A stretch of DNA of 64,000 nucleotides, taken from contig AP017968.1 in NCBI GenBank assembly GCA_002356455.1, positions 186,001 through 250,000 on the forward strand, given 5' to 3'. A program made the translations under genes and the position numbers. This DNA comes from Fusobacterium varium (lineage in GTDB: Bacteria; Fusobacteriota; Fusobacteriia; Fusobacteriales; Fusobacteriaceae). Shown here in pieces: positions 8,438 through 17,805 of this stretch (position 1 is its first letter; each line of letters starts with the position of its first letter). The notes under the pieces were generated by a model. The model searched no databases and had not been told where the DNA came from. It saw only the letters and a program-made list of their open reading frames with translations.

Positions 8438-9628
8438 ATGGTTGAAAATGAATATATAGAAAAATTGATAAATGAAACTTTTGATGAAATATTACTTTTG
8501 AGAAGAGATATTCATAGATATCCTGAATTGAGTAATAATGAAAAAGAAACTTCTAAAAAAATAATAAAAATATTGAAAAAAAATAATATAAATGATTTAA
8601 AATTAAATTCTTTAAATTATGGAATTATAGGTCAAATAAATTCACATAAAAATAAAAAAACTTTACTTTTAAGAGCTGATATGGACGCTTTGCCCTTAGA
8701 AGAGGAAACAAATTTGATATATTCTTCACAGAATAGTCATATTATGCATGCTTGTGGGCATGACTTTCATTCAGCTATTTTATTAGGAACTATTGTTATT
8801 TTAAATAGATTAAAAGAAAAATTAAATGGAAATGTTAGATTCATGTTTCAACATGCTGAAGAAAGTTCACCAATAGGTGGTTCAAAAGAAATGATTAGTT
8901 TAGGAGTTTTGAAAGAAGTAGATGAGGCATATGCAATGCATGTATTAGGAATCCCATTAGGAAAAGTAGAAATTTGTCCTGGTATTGCAACAGCAAAATC
9001 AGATAGGTTTAAAATAAAAATAATAGGGAAAAGCTGCCATGGATCTTTGCCTAATGAAGGAAAAGATCCTATCATTGTAGCAGGAAATATTATAACTTCT
9101 ATTCAAACTATTATTAGCAGAAATTTATCTTATTCTGAAAAAGCTGTAATATCTATTGGAAAAATTTATGGAGGGGATAGATATAATATTATTGCAAATG
9201 ATGTTATAATGGAAGGAACTGTAAGAACATTTGGAGATGAGATAAATAGTACTGTAAAAATAAAATTAAAAGAGATTGTGGAATATGTATCAAAGGCTTA
9301 TGGATGTATTGGAGAATTAGAATATACAGATGGATATGTTTCAGTATATAATGATGTTAATTTATCAAATAATATAAAAAATATATTAGAAGACACACTT
9401 GGAAAAGAAAATGTTATTATAAATACAATTCCTACTTCAATAGGGGAAGATTTTTCATATATTAGCAGAAAAGTTCCAGCAGTGTTTATGTGGCTAGGAG
9501 GAGAAAGTGAAAAAAATAAAGGATTATGTAAATTACACAGTTCTAAATTTATTGCAGATGAAAGAGTGATAAAAATAGGAATAAAAAGTTTAATTAATAT
9601 TGTGATTAATAGATTGAATCAAACATAG
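8438..9628 (+). CDS. M20 family amidohydrolase (aminoacylase / carboxypeptidase type)
   Basis: A 396-residue dizinc amidohydrolase of the M20D group, which removes acyl groups from amino acids or cleaves small peptides in the cytosol. Visible motifs are LRRDIHRYPELS (residues 21-32), the metal site LLLRADMDALPLEE (77-90), MHACGHDFH with C106 and H108, QHAEESSPIGG with the catalytic Glu, and FMWLGG near the end. It starts 31 bases after the beta-lactamase-fold gene, behind ATGAGGTAG (AGGT core), and ends at a shared terminator. With its neighbours it would suit stepwise breakdown of an N-acylated or amide-linked nutrient. The substrate is unknown. Confidence 0.88.
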   Translation: MVENEYIEKLINETFDEILLLRRDIHRYPELSNNEKETSKKIIKILKKNNINDLKLNSLNYGIIGQINSHKNKKTLLLRADMDALPLEEETNLIYSSQNSHIMHACGHDFHSAILLGTIVILNRLKEKLNGNVRFMFQHAEESSPIGGSKEMISLGVLKEVDEAYAMHVLGIPLGKVEICPGIATAKSDRFKIKIIGKSCHGSLPNEGKDPIIVAGNIITSIQTIISRNLSYSEKAVISIGKIYGGDRYNIIANDVIMEGTVRTFGDEINSTVKIKLKEIVEYVSKAYGCIGELEYTDGYVSVYNDVNLSNNIKNILEDTLGKENVIINTIPTSIGEDFSYISRKVPAVFMWLGGESEKNKGLCKLHSSKFIADERVIKIGIKSLINIVINRLNQT

Positions 9629-9636
9629 TATAATTA

Positions 9637-9670
9637 AAAAGGACAGAAATAAATTTATTTCTGTCCTTGA
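9637..9670. terminator. Bidirectional terminator between convergent genes
   Basis: GGACAGAAATAAA pairs with TTTATTTCTGTCC (9641-9666) with almost no loop. A-tracts on the left and T-rich sequence on the right let it serve both the M20 gene and the minus-strand DUF975 gene. Confidence 0.8.
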
Positions 9671-9684
9671 GTCAAATAAAAAAT

Positions 9685-10371
9685 TTATAAATAAATTTCT
9701 CTTTCTAATTCATTGAATAATTCTATTCTATTTTCTTTTAATTTTAAATAAAGAATACAGTAAGCAGTATCTATATATGAACTAAGCCATAAAAAGCCAA
9801 TACCTAAAGTAAAGATACATAAAATAGCCCAACCAATAAAAGATAATCCAAAAAGAAAAATATCCCATTTATACCCATCAGTTATCTTTATACTTAATTT
9901 CAAAGCTTCTCTTCCTGAAATTTCAGGATATTCAATTGCAATAAATAGTGCCATAGAATAACTTATACTTTTTATAACTCCAGGGATAAGGAAAAGAAGG
10001 GACCATAGAAATGTGAAAATACAAAAAGACCCACCTACTTTAAAGGCAGTAAACATATTATTAAAACCAAAAGAGTAGTGCTTAACTTCTAATTTTTCAC
10101 CTTTTGCCAATTCAAGAAAGCATTTAAAACTACTTAGGACATTTGCATATACTAGAGAAATATTCATAATTAAAAAAATAATTAAAAAAATTAAAGTTAA
10201 GAGGATACTGTTCTCTACTCTATTAAATACTAATTCTTCAAGATAATCGAGTACTTCCAAAAGAAGTGATATTAAAAAGAAACAGATATTTATTAAAATT
10301 CCAGTTCCCCAATTATTTTTTAAAGTATTCAAACTTTGATTTTTGATACTTTTTATATTGATTAGTGACAT
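9685..10371 (-). CDS. DUF975 family integral membrane protein
   Basis: A 228-residue protein opening with an amphipathic segment typical of DUF975 (SIKNQSLNTLKNNWGTGILI), followed by about four or five membrane spans, one ending in FLLIPGVIKSISYSMALFIA, the most conserved part of the family. Near the middle is a sequence like AGREALKLS (here SGREALKLSIKITDGYKW). The function of DUF975 is not established; members are small inner-membrane proteins. The start follows a TAAGGAGGAAAAAAT-type site on the minus strand. It appears to be a single-gene transcript with its own upstream promoter region. Confidence 0.75.
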   Translation of the reverse strand: MSLINIKSIKNQSLNTLKNNWGTGILINICFFLISLLLEVLDYLEELVFNRVENSILLTLIFLIIFLIMNISLVYANVLSSFKCFLELAKGEKLEVKHYSFGFNNMFTAFKVGGSFCIFTFLWSLLFLIPGVIKSISYSMALFIAIEYPEISGREALKLSIKITDGYKWDIFLFGLSFIGWAILCIFTLGIGFLWLSSYIDTAYCILYLKLKENRIELFNELEREIYL

Positions 10372-10710
10372 TTTTATTTTTTCCTCCTTAAATATTTGTT
10401 TTAACAGTGACGAAATGATTACTTATATAATATACATGAAAAAAAGAAAAAAGTGTAGATAAAAAAAGAAGATTAAAGTAGCTAAGATAAATAATATGTC
10501 ATCTTAATTATTTACAATCTTCTTAAAATAATATTATATTTGAATTAAAAAGCCTTATCATAGGTTATTTTAATGTCTTACTAAAGCTTTTAATCACAGA
10601 GTTTATTTCTATTTTTAAATTTATATGATTTTTAGAAATATCCATATTATATTCTTTAATTTTTTATTTATTTTTTTAAATTATTATCTTTGTCACTTGG
10701 AAAAATTAGA
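10372..10710. other. Gene-free stretch between two minus-strand genes
   Basis: No open frame worth calling on either strand. It holds the promoter region of the DUF975 gene near 10372-10450 and a structured terminator at 10460-10524 (listed separately). The remainder, 10525-10710, is A/T-rich without a recognisable signal. Confidence 0.6.
10460..10524 (-). terminator. Structured terminator downstream of the GT9 gene
   Basis: Arms AAGAAGATT (10466-10474) and AATCTTCTT (10516-10524), with an inner pair TAAGAT / ATCTTA. On the minus strand the hairpin is followed by a T-run (complement of 10460-10466). It lies about 190 bases beyond the GT9 stop. Confidence 0.55.
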
Positions 10711-11778
10711 TTATGTATATGAATTATTGATGGAATTGTAATCCTTTTTTTTATTTTTTATAAAATTATTATATATTTCTTTTATTTTGTTTAGTATATA
10801 ATCTGGCTGAATTAGCGAATAACAATCTTTATAACTGAGAGAACTGCATTCAGGATAAATATCTCTGGGTTCTACACCTTGATGTTTTTTACTTGGATTA
10901 GCCAGCCATTCTTTTTTTCTGCTCTTGGGACTGAAAATAGCAAAGCTTGGAATATCTAAACTTTGAGCTATATGCCTTGGTCCTCCCTCATTTCCAAAAA
11001 ACATATCACAATTTGAAATAAGTGCTGCCAACTCTCTTATTGAAGCTGTTTCTATATTTGAGAAAACATTTTTGTTATTAAGCTGATTATGAATTTTTTT
11101 TATAAAATCTTTTTCATTTGGTGAATAAAATAATATAACTTGGGAATTAAACTCTTCTGTTACTTTATTTATAACTTCTTCCATTTTTTTAGTAGAATAA
11201 ATTTTTTCAGGTCTTCTTGAGTTTGCAGCACATATAAATACAGGCTTTGAAAAATCTATTCCTGCTTCTTTCATTTTTCTTTTCATATTTTCTTTTTCTT
11301 TTTCATTTATATGAGTGATATAACTGTTGTCATACAGTATTTTATATTTTTCTTCCAATGGAGCCAGCATTTTTAAAAACTTATCAACTTTATCCTTTGA
11401 ATCAGCAGGTTCAGAAATCTTATGAGTATATGTAAATCCTCTATACTTTTTCTTTCTTCCTATTCTATATTTGCTTCCCAAAGAAAATAAAGTAAACATT
11501 TCACTTTTGGGAGTAGACATTATATCTATTACTATATCATATTTTTTTCTTGTTACTTTCCATACTTTAGCTATATACTTAAGAGGGTTCTTCTGTTCTT
11601 CTTTAGTTAATGATATAATATTGTCAATATATGGATGGTTTTTAAATAAAGGAGCAATATGCTCATATACTACATAATCAATTTCAGATTCAGGGAAACT
11701 TTTTTTAAGAGTATTGCATATAGCTGAGCTTAAAACAGCATCTCCTATTTGTTTAAAACGTACTACTAGTATTTTCAT
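10711..11778 (-). CDS. Glycosyltransferase family 9 (ADP-heptose:LPS heptosyltransferase type)
   Basis: A 355-residue GT9 protein expected to add heptose or a related sugar to the lipopolysaccharide core at the inner-membrane face. It opens with the family signature KILVVRFKQIGDAVLSS and has the conserved donor-site stretch IRELAALISNCDMFFGNEGGPRHIAQ (about residues 251-276; here ...NCDMFFGNEGGPRHIA), including the GGPxH motif. I chose the second ATG (11778) because AAAGGAG lies just before it; the longer frame would start inside that site. The acceptor cannot be assigned. It is not in an LPS gene cluster here, and its downstream terminator is about 190 bases away. Confidence 0.85.
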   Translation of the reverse strand: MKILVVRFKQIGDAVLSSAICNTLKKSFPESEIDYVVYEHIAPLFKNHPYIDNIISLTKEEQKNPLKYIAKVWKVTRKKYDIVIDIMSTPKSEMFTLFSLGSKYRIGRKKKYRGFTYTHKISEPADSKDKVDKFLKMLAPLEEKYKILYDNSYITHINEKEKENMKRKMKEAGIDFSKPVFICAANSRRPEKIYSTKKMEEVINKVTEEFNSQVILFYSPNEKDFIKKIHNQLNNKNVFSNIETASIRELAALISNCDMFFGNEGGPRHIAQSLDIPSFAIFSPKSRKKEWLANPSKKHQGVEPRDIYPECSSLSYKDCYSLIQPDYILNKIKEIYNNFIKNKKKDYNSINNSYT

Positions 11779-11807
11779 GGTTTTCTCCTTTAAAGCCATA
11801 TTTTAAA

Positions 11808-11843
11808 TAAAAAAGTGTTATTATTTTGTTAAATAATAACACT
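11808..11843 (-). terminator. Terminator after the histidine kinase gene
   Basis: AGTGTTATTATTT (11814-11826) and AAATAATAACACT (11831-11843) form a perfect 13-bp stem with a 4-base loop. On the minus strand it is followed by a run of six T. Confidence 0.85.
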
Positions 11844-11855
11844 CTAATATCTATT

Positions 11856-13463
11856 CTATGTCTCATTAGTATATTTTTTTAAAGTAAAACTTACTTTTAC
11901 CCCTATTTGTGTATTTTCTATATTATATTTTGAATTATGTGCTTCTAAAATTTCTTTACATACATACAAACCTAAACCAGTTCCTTTTTCTCTAGTTGTA
12001 AAGTATTTATCCCATATTTTTTTTAGATTTTCTTTTTTTATTTTTCTGCCATCATTTTCAATGCTGATTTTTACTTCTTTTTTTAATTTTTTTACTGATA
12101 AAATTATTTCTTTTTCTGCATGCTGAATACTATTAGTTAAAAGATTAAATATCACTTGTTCTATTTTTTCTTTATTACCTATAACCATTATATTATCTTC
12201 ATAGTCAGTATGAATAACAAATTTTTTTAATTCCTTTTCATATATTTTCAAAACCATTTGTAAAGTTTGAAATAAATTAAAATATTCCAATTTTATATAA
12301 GCATTTTGGCTGAAACTGTCTTGCTTTAATAACTCATTAGTTAGCTTTAATAATCTTTTTCCTTCAGTATTAATAATTTTAATTTCTTCATTTTTATTAA
12401 CTTCATATAAGAGATCACTAAATCCAATGATAGCAGAAAGAGGTGTTTTTATTTCATGAGTGAAATATTTTACTTTTTCTTCTATTTTCTTTTTTATATT
12501 TTTATTGTCTTCCAATTCTTTTTTGTAAAGATTGATTATATTTTCAAGATTATCACTCATTCTGTATATTTCTTTATACAGTTCTTCAATTTCATCATTA
12601 CTTTTTTTATATCCTTTTTTTTCAAAATTAAGTTTACCTATATTTTTAGCCATTAGTGAAACTTTTTCAATAGGATCAACTATATTTTTTCCAAGAATTC
12701 TTCCTATAATGATTATAATAGCTATCATTATTATTCCTTTAAAATAAAAGTAGGATTTTATTGTTGGAAATATATCTTTCATATCTTCATAAGAATAAAA
12801 AATCATAACTTTAAAATTTCCAATGACTTTATTTATTATTCTAAATTCATCATCTCCATCATCATCAATATAATCATCTGTTGTAATATCATCAATTTTT
12901 TTTGCTATTAAGAATTCTAAAAAATCATCAGCTTGAGAAAATATTGTGTTAGGAGTACTTAATTTTTTTACAGTTCCTTGGAATTGTTCTATATTAAGAT
13001 TTCGATTTATATTTTTATAGTCTGTAAATTTTTCCTTACCTTTTTCAACAGTTATCGGAATATAGTAATCACCTAAAATTTTAATACTGGTTATAATTAA
13101 ATAATCTCCTTCTTTTATATCAAATCTTTCTTCAGAGTATAAATTATCCAGCAATTCATCTAATAAAAAAATCTTTTTTTCACCATTTTTTTCGTTAATT
13201 AGGGTTAAATAAAAAAAATTATCCAGTGTAAGAATTTCATTATCTTTTAGGATTAAAGCAAATCCTTTATTATCATCCTGATATTTTTTTAGAAGATTAT
13301 AATTTATTTTATCATTTATAATAAAGTTTATATTTTCTAATTCTTTTATTTTATTGTATCTAAAATATTTTTCAAAATAAAATTCTCCCAAGATGACTTC
13401 TACAACTAATAAAAGCATTAATATAAGAGATAAAGTTAGTATTAATTTATTTTTTATTTTCAT
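11856..13463 (-). CDS. Sensor histidine kinase of a two-component system
   Basis: Membrane kinase of 535 residues. A transmembrane helix at the N-terminus (KLILTLSLILMLLLVVEVIL) and a second one (GIIMIAIIIIIGRILG) enclose a roughly 200-residue extracytoplasmic sensor domain rich in Asp/Glu/Lys. Then come a HAMP-like linker, a HisKA motif with the phosphorylated His (VKYFTHEIKTPLSAIIGFSD) and a HATPase domain (N box NLLTNSIQHAEKE, G box GTGLGLYVCKEIL). I chose the ATG at 13463, preceded by GAGGAATAAT; the stop of the response-regulator gene lies one base upstream, so the pair is translationally linked. The signal sensed is unknown. Confidence 0.92.
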   Translation of the reverse strand: MKIKNKLILTLSLILMLLLVVEVILGEFYFEKYFRYNKIKELENINFIINDKINYNLLKKYQDDNKGFALILKDNEILTLDNFFYLTLINEKNGEKKIFLLDELLDNLYSEERFDIKEGDYLIITSIKILGDYYIPITVEKGKEKFTDYKNINRNLNIEQFQGTVKKLSTPNTIFSQADDFLEFLIAKKIDDITTDDYIDDDGDDEFRIINKVIGNFKVMIFYSYEDMKDIFPTIKSYFYFKGIIMIAIIIIIGRILGKNIVDPIEKVSLMAKNIGKLNFEKKGYKKSNDEIEELYKEIYRMSDNLENIINLYKKELEDNKNIKKKIEEKVKYFTHEIKTPLSAIIGFSDLLYEVNKNEEIKIINTEGKRLLKLTNELLKQDSFSQNAYIKLEYFNLFQTLQMVLKIYEKELKKFVIHTDYEDNIMVIGNKEKIEQVIFNLLTNSIQHAEKEIILSVKKLKKEVKISIENDGRKIKKENLKKIWDKYFTTREKGTGLGLYVCKEILEAHNSKYNIENTQIGVKVSFTLKKYTNET

Positions 13464-13464
13464 A

Positions 13465-14112
13465 TTATTCCTCGAATTTATAGCCAATAGCTTTTACAGT
13501 TTTTATATATTTTGAACAATCGCCTAATTTTTCTCTCAATCTTGTTAAGTGTTTATCCACTGTACGGTCTGTGCCAGTAAAATCATAACCCCATACACCT
13601 GAAATTATTTGTTCTCTTGTTTTTGCTATACCTTTGTTTTCTTCCAGATAAAATAATATTTCTCTTTCTTTTATGGTTAATATTATTTCTTCTTTGTTTA
13701 TTAAAATTTTTCCGCTTTTTTTATTTATTTCTAAATCTCCATATTTTTTTACTATACCGCTTTTAAAAACATATCTCATAACTATTGATTTTAGTATTTC
13801 TTTAGAAAATGGTTTAGTAATATACCCATCTGCACCAGCTTCATAAGCTACAATTTGATTTTTTTCATCTGAAAGTGCTGTTAGAAATATTATTGGAGTT
13901 TCTGTTATTTCTCTTATTTTTTTTGTTGCATTTATACCATCTATTTTAGGAAGCATTATATCCATAAGAATTAACTCATATTTATTTCCATGTTGAATTT
14001 TATTTATTGCCTCCTCTCCAGTAATAGCTTCTTCAACATCAATATTTTCATTTTTTAATATTGCTTTTACTAATTTTCTAATATGATCAGTATCTTCTAC
14101 TATTAGTATCAT
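13465..14112 (-). CDS. OmpR/PhoB-type response regulator
   Basis: A 215-residue regulator: receiver domain with the acidic pocket (VEDTD) and phospho-acceptor Asp in LILMDIMLPKIDG, the conserved Thr/Lys (FLTALSD, YITKPFS), then a winged-helix DNA-binding domain (EREILFYLEENKG..., TREQIISGVWGYDFTGTDRTVDKHLTRLREKLG). It is the partner of the histidine kinase that follows immediately. Targets are unknown. The divergently placed nitrite/sulfite reductase gene and the pair itself share the 14113-14495 spacer and may be among them, but that is inference. Confidence 0.93.
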   Translation of the reverse strand: MILIVEDTDHIRKLVKAILKNENIDVEEAITGEEAINKIQHGNKYELILMDIMLPKIDGINATKKIREITETPIIFLTALSDEKNQIVAYEAGADGYITKPFSKEILKSIVMRYVFKSGIVKKYGDLEINKKSGKILINKEEIILTIKEREILFYLEENKGIAKTREQIISGVWGYDFTGTDRTVDKHLTRLREKLGDCSKYIKTVKAIGYKFEE

Positions 14113-14495
14113 TTTTTCACCCCATTATTGTTTTAAAATTTAAATAAATATTTACTGGATTAAAAAAATTATACCATTTAAAAAGGAAATAATTCCAGTT
14201 TTTTAATTATAAGTTTATTATAAAGACTGTTGATATCTCTGATATGAAATAAAATAGTTCAAAATTATATTTAAAAATATAAATAAAGAAATATAAAATA
14301 GGAAATAATTTTTTTTTTTGTATAACTTTAAAAGAAAGAATATGAAAAATAGGGTATTACTACATACCTATAATATTTTTTTATTGATAAATAAAATATT
14401 TTTATTTTTAATTAAGAAGAAAAGATGATATTCTAAAAAAGGTTTTGAAAAAATTAAAAATAAATTTAAATGTATAAATGAAGGAGATAAAAGAA
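14113..14495. other. Divergent regulatory spacer with an 11-T tract
   Basis: Non-coding spacer between the minus-strand regulator and the plus-strand reductase. It holds a run of 11 T ending at 14319, and a TATAAT at 14369-14374 that probably serves the reductase gene; I see no good -35 partner at 17 bases. No open reading frame of note. Confidence 0.5.
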
Positions 14496-16052
14496 TTGAA
14501 TAAGCAAGATGAAATATTAAAATTGGAAATAAATAAACTACGTGAAGCAGGACAGAAGTTTTTAAATAAAGAAATATCTGTTGGTGATTTTAAAGGAATA
14601 TCTGGAGGCATGGGAGTATATGCACAACGTGGCGGACAGGAATTTATGATAAGATTTCGTACAAACTCAGGATTAATATCAATGAAGCATTTAAAACTTA
14701 TAAAAAATTTTACTGAAAAATATCATATAGAAGATATTCATTTCACTACAAGACAAGCAATACAGCTGCACCACTTAAGTATAGATGATATATGTGATAT
14801 TATGGAAATAGCTTTAAACCATAAACTATATACTCGTGGAGGAGGAGGTAATTATCCAAGAAATGTAACTATTTCACCAATGTCAGGAATAGAAAAAGGA
14901 GAAGTATTTGATGTAACAGAATTTGCTTTAAAAGTAAGTGAATATTTTATGAACAGAATAACAGAATATAAGCTTCCAAGAAAGCTAAAAGTATCTATGT
15001 CATCAAGTGATAGAGATGAAGCGGGAGCAACTATCAATGATATAGGATTTATAGCAGCAGTAGAAAATGGAAAGCCATATTTTAGAATGTATCTAGCAGG
15101 AGGATTGGGAAATAATCCTGGAATCTCAATACCTTATGAGAAAAAAGTGAATCCCAAAGAAATATTATATTATGTAGAAGCAATGGTAAATCTTTTTATG
15201 GCAGAAGGAGATTATACAAATAGGGCTAAAGCAAGAACTAGATATATTCCAAGAAGAATGGGAATAGATAAATTTTTAGAAGCATATGAAGAACATTTAA
15301 ATAATGTAAAAAAAGAAAAAAATCTTGATTTAAATATAGAAATAGAACTTTCAGAAACTTTAAAAAAATATTCTCATAAATTAAAAGAAGATTTTTCATT
15401 AATACATCAAAGACAAGATAACTTGTATACTGTGATTATTCATCCACTAAATGGACAGATTTCATCTGAAAATTTTAAAAAAATAGTAGAATTTATGGAA
15501 GGTAATAGTAATGCAGAGGCAAGATTAAGTATGACAGAAAGTATGTATATAAGAAATTTAAATGAAGAACAGGCAGAGAAATTATTGCAAATTACAGATG
15601 AATTTAGGCAGAAAACTAAAATACAGCAAAGTATGAGTTGTGTAGGGATACCAACTTGCCAAATAGGGATAGAGCAAAGCCAAAGTTTGGTAAAAAATAT
15701 TCTTGAATATATCAAAATAAATAATATTTCAGAAGAAAAGCTTCCAGCAGTATACGTTTCAGGATGTCAAAACTCATGTGGAAGACATCAAACTGGAGAT
15801 ATAGGATTTGCTGGAGGTAAAAAAAGAGTAAGAGATAAAATTGAGGATGTTTTTGATATTTATGCTGGTGGAATGGTAAGCAGAGAAAAAACAATTTTAG
15901 GAACAAAATTTGGAACTATGCTCATGAGTCAGATACCTGAATTTATTGGAGAACTTTCAGTGGAGCTTGAAAAAAATCATATGAATTATAAAGAATACAT
16001 AAGTGAAAAAAATGAAAACTTTATAGAATTAATAAAAAAATATTTAGTATAA
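14496..16052 (+). CDS. Siroheme-dependent nitrite/sulfite reductase
   Basis: About 518 residues. It contains two ferredoxin-like half domains and two siroheme/[4Fe-4S] domains of the sulfite/nitrite reductase family. The cluster cysteines are in SCVGIPTCQIG and SGCQNSCGRHQ (C-x5-C ... C-x3-C), and a siroheme-binding RGGGGNYPRN is near residue 110. The enzyme would carry out six-electron reduction of nitrite or sulfite, probably with ferredoxin as donor; sequence alone does not decide the substrate. I favour a TTG start at 14496, nine bases after AAGGAG (14481-14486); the in-frame ATG at 14478 overlaps that site. It is a single-gene transcript closed by a terminator. Confidence 0.88.
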   Translation: MNKQDEILKLEINKLREAGQKFLNKEISVGDFKGISGGMGVYAQRGGQEFMIRFRTNSGLISMKHLKLIKNFTEKYHIEDIHFTTRQAIQLHHLSIDDICDIMEIALNHKLYTRGGGGNYPRNVTISPMSGIEKGEVFDVTEFALKVSEYFMNRITEYKLPRKLKVSMSSSDRDEAGATINDIGFIAAVENGKPYFRMYLAGGLGNNPGISIPYEKKVNPKEILYYVEAMVNLFMAEGDYTNRAKARTRYIPRRMGIDKFLEAYEEHLNNVKKEKNLDLNIEIELSETLKKYSHKLKEDFSLIHQRQDNLYTVIIHPLNGQISSENFKKIVEFMEGNSNAEARLSMTESMYIRNLNEEQAEKLLQITDEFRQKTKIQQSMSCVGIPTCQIGIEQSQSLVKNILEYIKINNISEEKLPAVYVSGCQNSCGRHQTGDIGFAGGKKRVRDKIEDVFDIYAGGMVSREKTILGTKFGTMLMSQIPEFIGELSVELEKNHMNYKEYISEKNENFIELIKKYLV

Positions 16053-16059
16053 ACTTTAT

Positions 16060-16097
16060 AAAAAGGAGAAAAAATTTACTTTTTTCTCCTTTTTTAG
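16060..16097 (+). terminator. Terminator after the nitrite/sulfite reductase gene
   Basis: AAAAGGAGAAAAAA and TTTTTTCTCCTTTT form a long stem around TTTAC, followed by T residues. Confidence 0.85.
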
Positions 16098-16228
16098 TAA
16101 TAAAAATAAAAATTTAATTATAAAAAAATTTTTTATTAAAAAAGAAGAATTTCAGTTTGAAACCAGAATAATTATATCAGTTAAGTTTATAGACAAATTT
16201 CGAATAGATTTTATAAAGGAGGTATGTT

Positions 16229-17635
16229 ATGAAAAAAATTATAATTTCATTTTTTACATTCGCTTTTACATTTATAGCTTCAGGAAATACAGCTTTAGCT
16301 AAATTTAAACCTGTTAAAGTAGAAGAACCTTTTACAGGGCAGGTATTAATAGAAGGATTAGATAATCCATGGAATATACGTTATGGGGCAGATAATATGC
16401 TTTGGATAACAGAAAGAACTGGAAAACGTATAGTAAGGGTAAATCCTGAAACAGGAGTGAAAAAAACAGCATTGACTATAGATGAAGCAAGAGCAGAAGG
16501 GCAGCATTTTGGTGTTTTAGGGATGGCACTAGCACCTGATTTTTTACAAAAGGGAAGCCAAAATTATGTATATGTATTTTATACTTATGTTCCTAAAGAT
16601 AATAATACAGAATTTGGTTATAAAAAACTTGTAAGATATCAATATGATACAAAATCTGAAACTTTAAAAAGTCCTACAGTTATTTTAGATAAAATTCCAA
16701 GTGGAGATGATCATAATGGAGGAAGAATTACTTTTGGTCCTGATGGAAAAATATATCTGACTCTAGGTGAATTAGGTCATAATCAAGGGAAAAATGCTTT
16801 CAAAAAAAATGAAGCTCAAAGATTACCAACAGTAAAAGAAATTCAAGAAGGGAATCACGATGCTTATGTAGGAAAAATTTTGAGAATAAATCCAGATGGA
16901 TCTATACCAGAAGACAACCCAGTTCTTAATGGAGTAAAAAGTCATGTGTTTACTTATGGACATAGAAATCCACAAGGTATTGCAGTTGTTGGAAATAAAA
17001 TTTTCTCTAGTGAACACGGACCTTCTTCGGATGATGAATTAAATCTTCTTGTAAGTGGAGGAAACTATGGGTGGCCATATGTGGCAGGATTTCAAGATAA
17101 TCAATCATACAAATTTATAGATTGGTCAACAGCACCTAAAGATGCAGCTGTAGATCCTAATGTACCTGACCCTCGTGTAAAGGTACAGTTAGAATCAGAA
17201 TGGAAAGCACCTGAAAATTATAAAGATCCAGTAAAAACTTTCTATACAGTAAGAGAAGGATATAACTACCATGATGGAGATATTTATGGAGATATTTCTT
17301 ATGTTGAATGGCCAACAGTAGCACCATCTAGTATAAATTATTATGTTGATGGACCTATGAAAGGTTGGGAAAATAGTATTTTAATGACTACTTTAAAAGC
17401 AGGAACTCTTTTTAGAATAAAATTAAATAATCAAAAAGATAATGTTCAAGGAGAAGTAGCAACATTTTTCCATACACCAAATCGTTATCGTGATATAGCT
17501 GTAAGTCCAGATGGAAATACATTTTATATTCTTACTGACAGTGCAGGATCAGCAAGAGGAGAGGATTTAAAACCAACAACTAAATTACAGAACCCTGGTT
17601 CAATTTTGATGATTAAATACAATAAAAATAAATAA
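16229..17635 (+). CDS. Exported PQQ-dependent aldose dehydrogenase-like protein (GSDH family)
   Basis: A 468-residue protein with a Sec signal peptide (MKKIIISFFTFAFTFIASGNTALA, cut near 24) and a six-bladed glucose/sorbosone dehydrogenase beta-propeller. Visible family motifs are LDNPWNIRY (start of the propeller), SGDDHNGGRITFGPDGKIYL (probable catalytic-base His region), GKILRINPDGSIP, YGHRNPQGIAV and EHGPSSDDELNLL with GGNYGWPYV. Homologues such as E. coli YliI oxidise aldoses in the periplasm using PQQ. No PQQ biosynthesis genes are in this window, and the host is an anaerobe, so cofactor source and electron acceptor are open. It has its own strong RBS (AAAGGAGG) and terminator. Confidence 0.87.
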   Translation: MKKIIISFFTFAFTFIASGNTALAKFKPVKVEEPFTGQVLIEGLDNPWNIRYGADNMLWITERTGKRIVRVNPETGVKKTALTIDEARAEGQHFGVLGMALAPDFLQKGSQNYVYVFYTYVPKDNNTEFGYKKLVRYQYDTKSETLKSPTVILDKIPSGDDHNGGRITFGPDGKIYLTLGELGHNQGKNAFKKNEAQRLPTVKEIQEGNHDAYVGKILRINPDGSIPEDNPVLNGVKSHVFTYGHRNPQGIAVVGNKIFSSEHGPSSDDELNLLVSGGNYGWPYVAGFQDNQSYKFIDWSTAPKDAAVDPNVPDPRVKVQLESEWKAPENYKDPVKTFYTVREGYNYHDGDIYGDISYVEWPTVAPSSINYYVDGPMKGWENSILMTTLKAGTLFRIKLNNQKDNVQGEVATFFHTPNRYRDIAVSPDGNTFYILTDSAGSARGEDLKPTTKLQNPGSILMIKYNKNK

Positions 17636-17673
17636 AAAATTTTAGATGCTATTTTGCTGGATAATTTTAAAAT

Positions 17674-17726
17674 AAAAGCAGTTTTTTATGATAATACAAA
17701 GTCATAGAAATCTGCTTTTTATTTAT
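17674..17726 (+). terminator. Terminator after the GSDH-family gene
   Basis: AAAAGCAG (17674) pairs with CTGCTTTT (ending 17719). An inner stem TTATGA / TCATAG lies within it, and T-rich sequence follows. Confidence 0.75.
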
Positions 17727-17805
17727 TAAAAATAAAATTAGTATACAAATATAAAAGAATAATATAATATATTAATAAAAAGGCATTTGAAAAGGGGGAA
17801 GCAAA

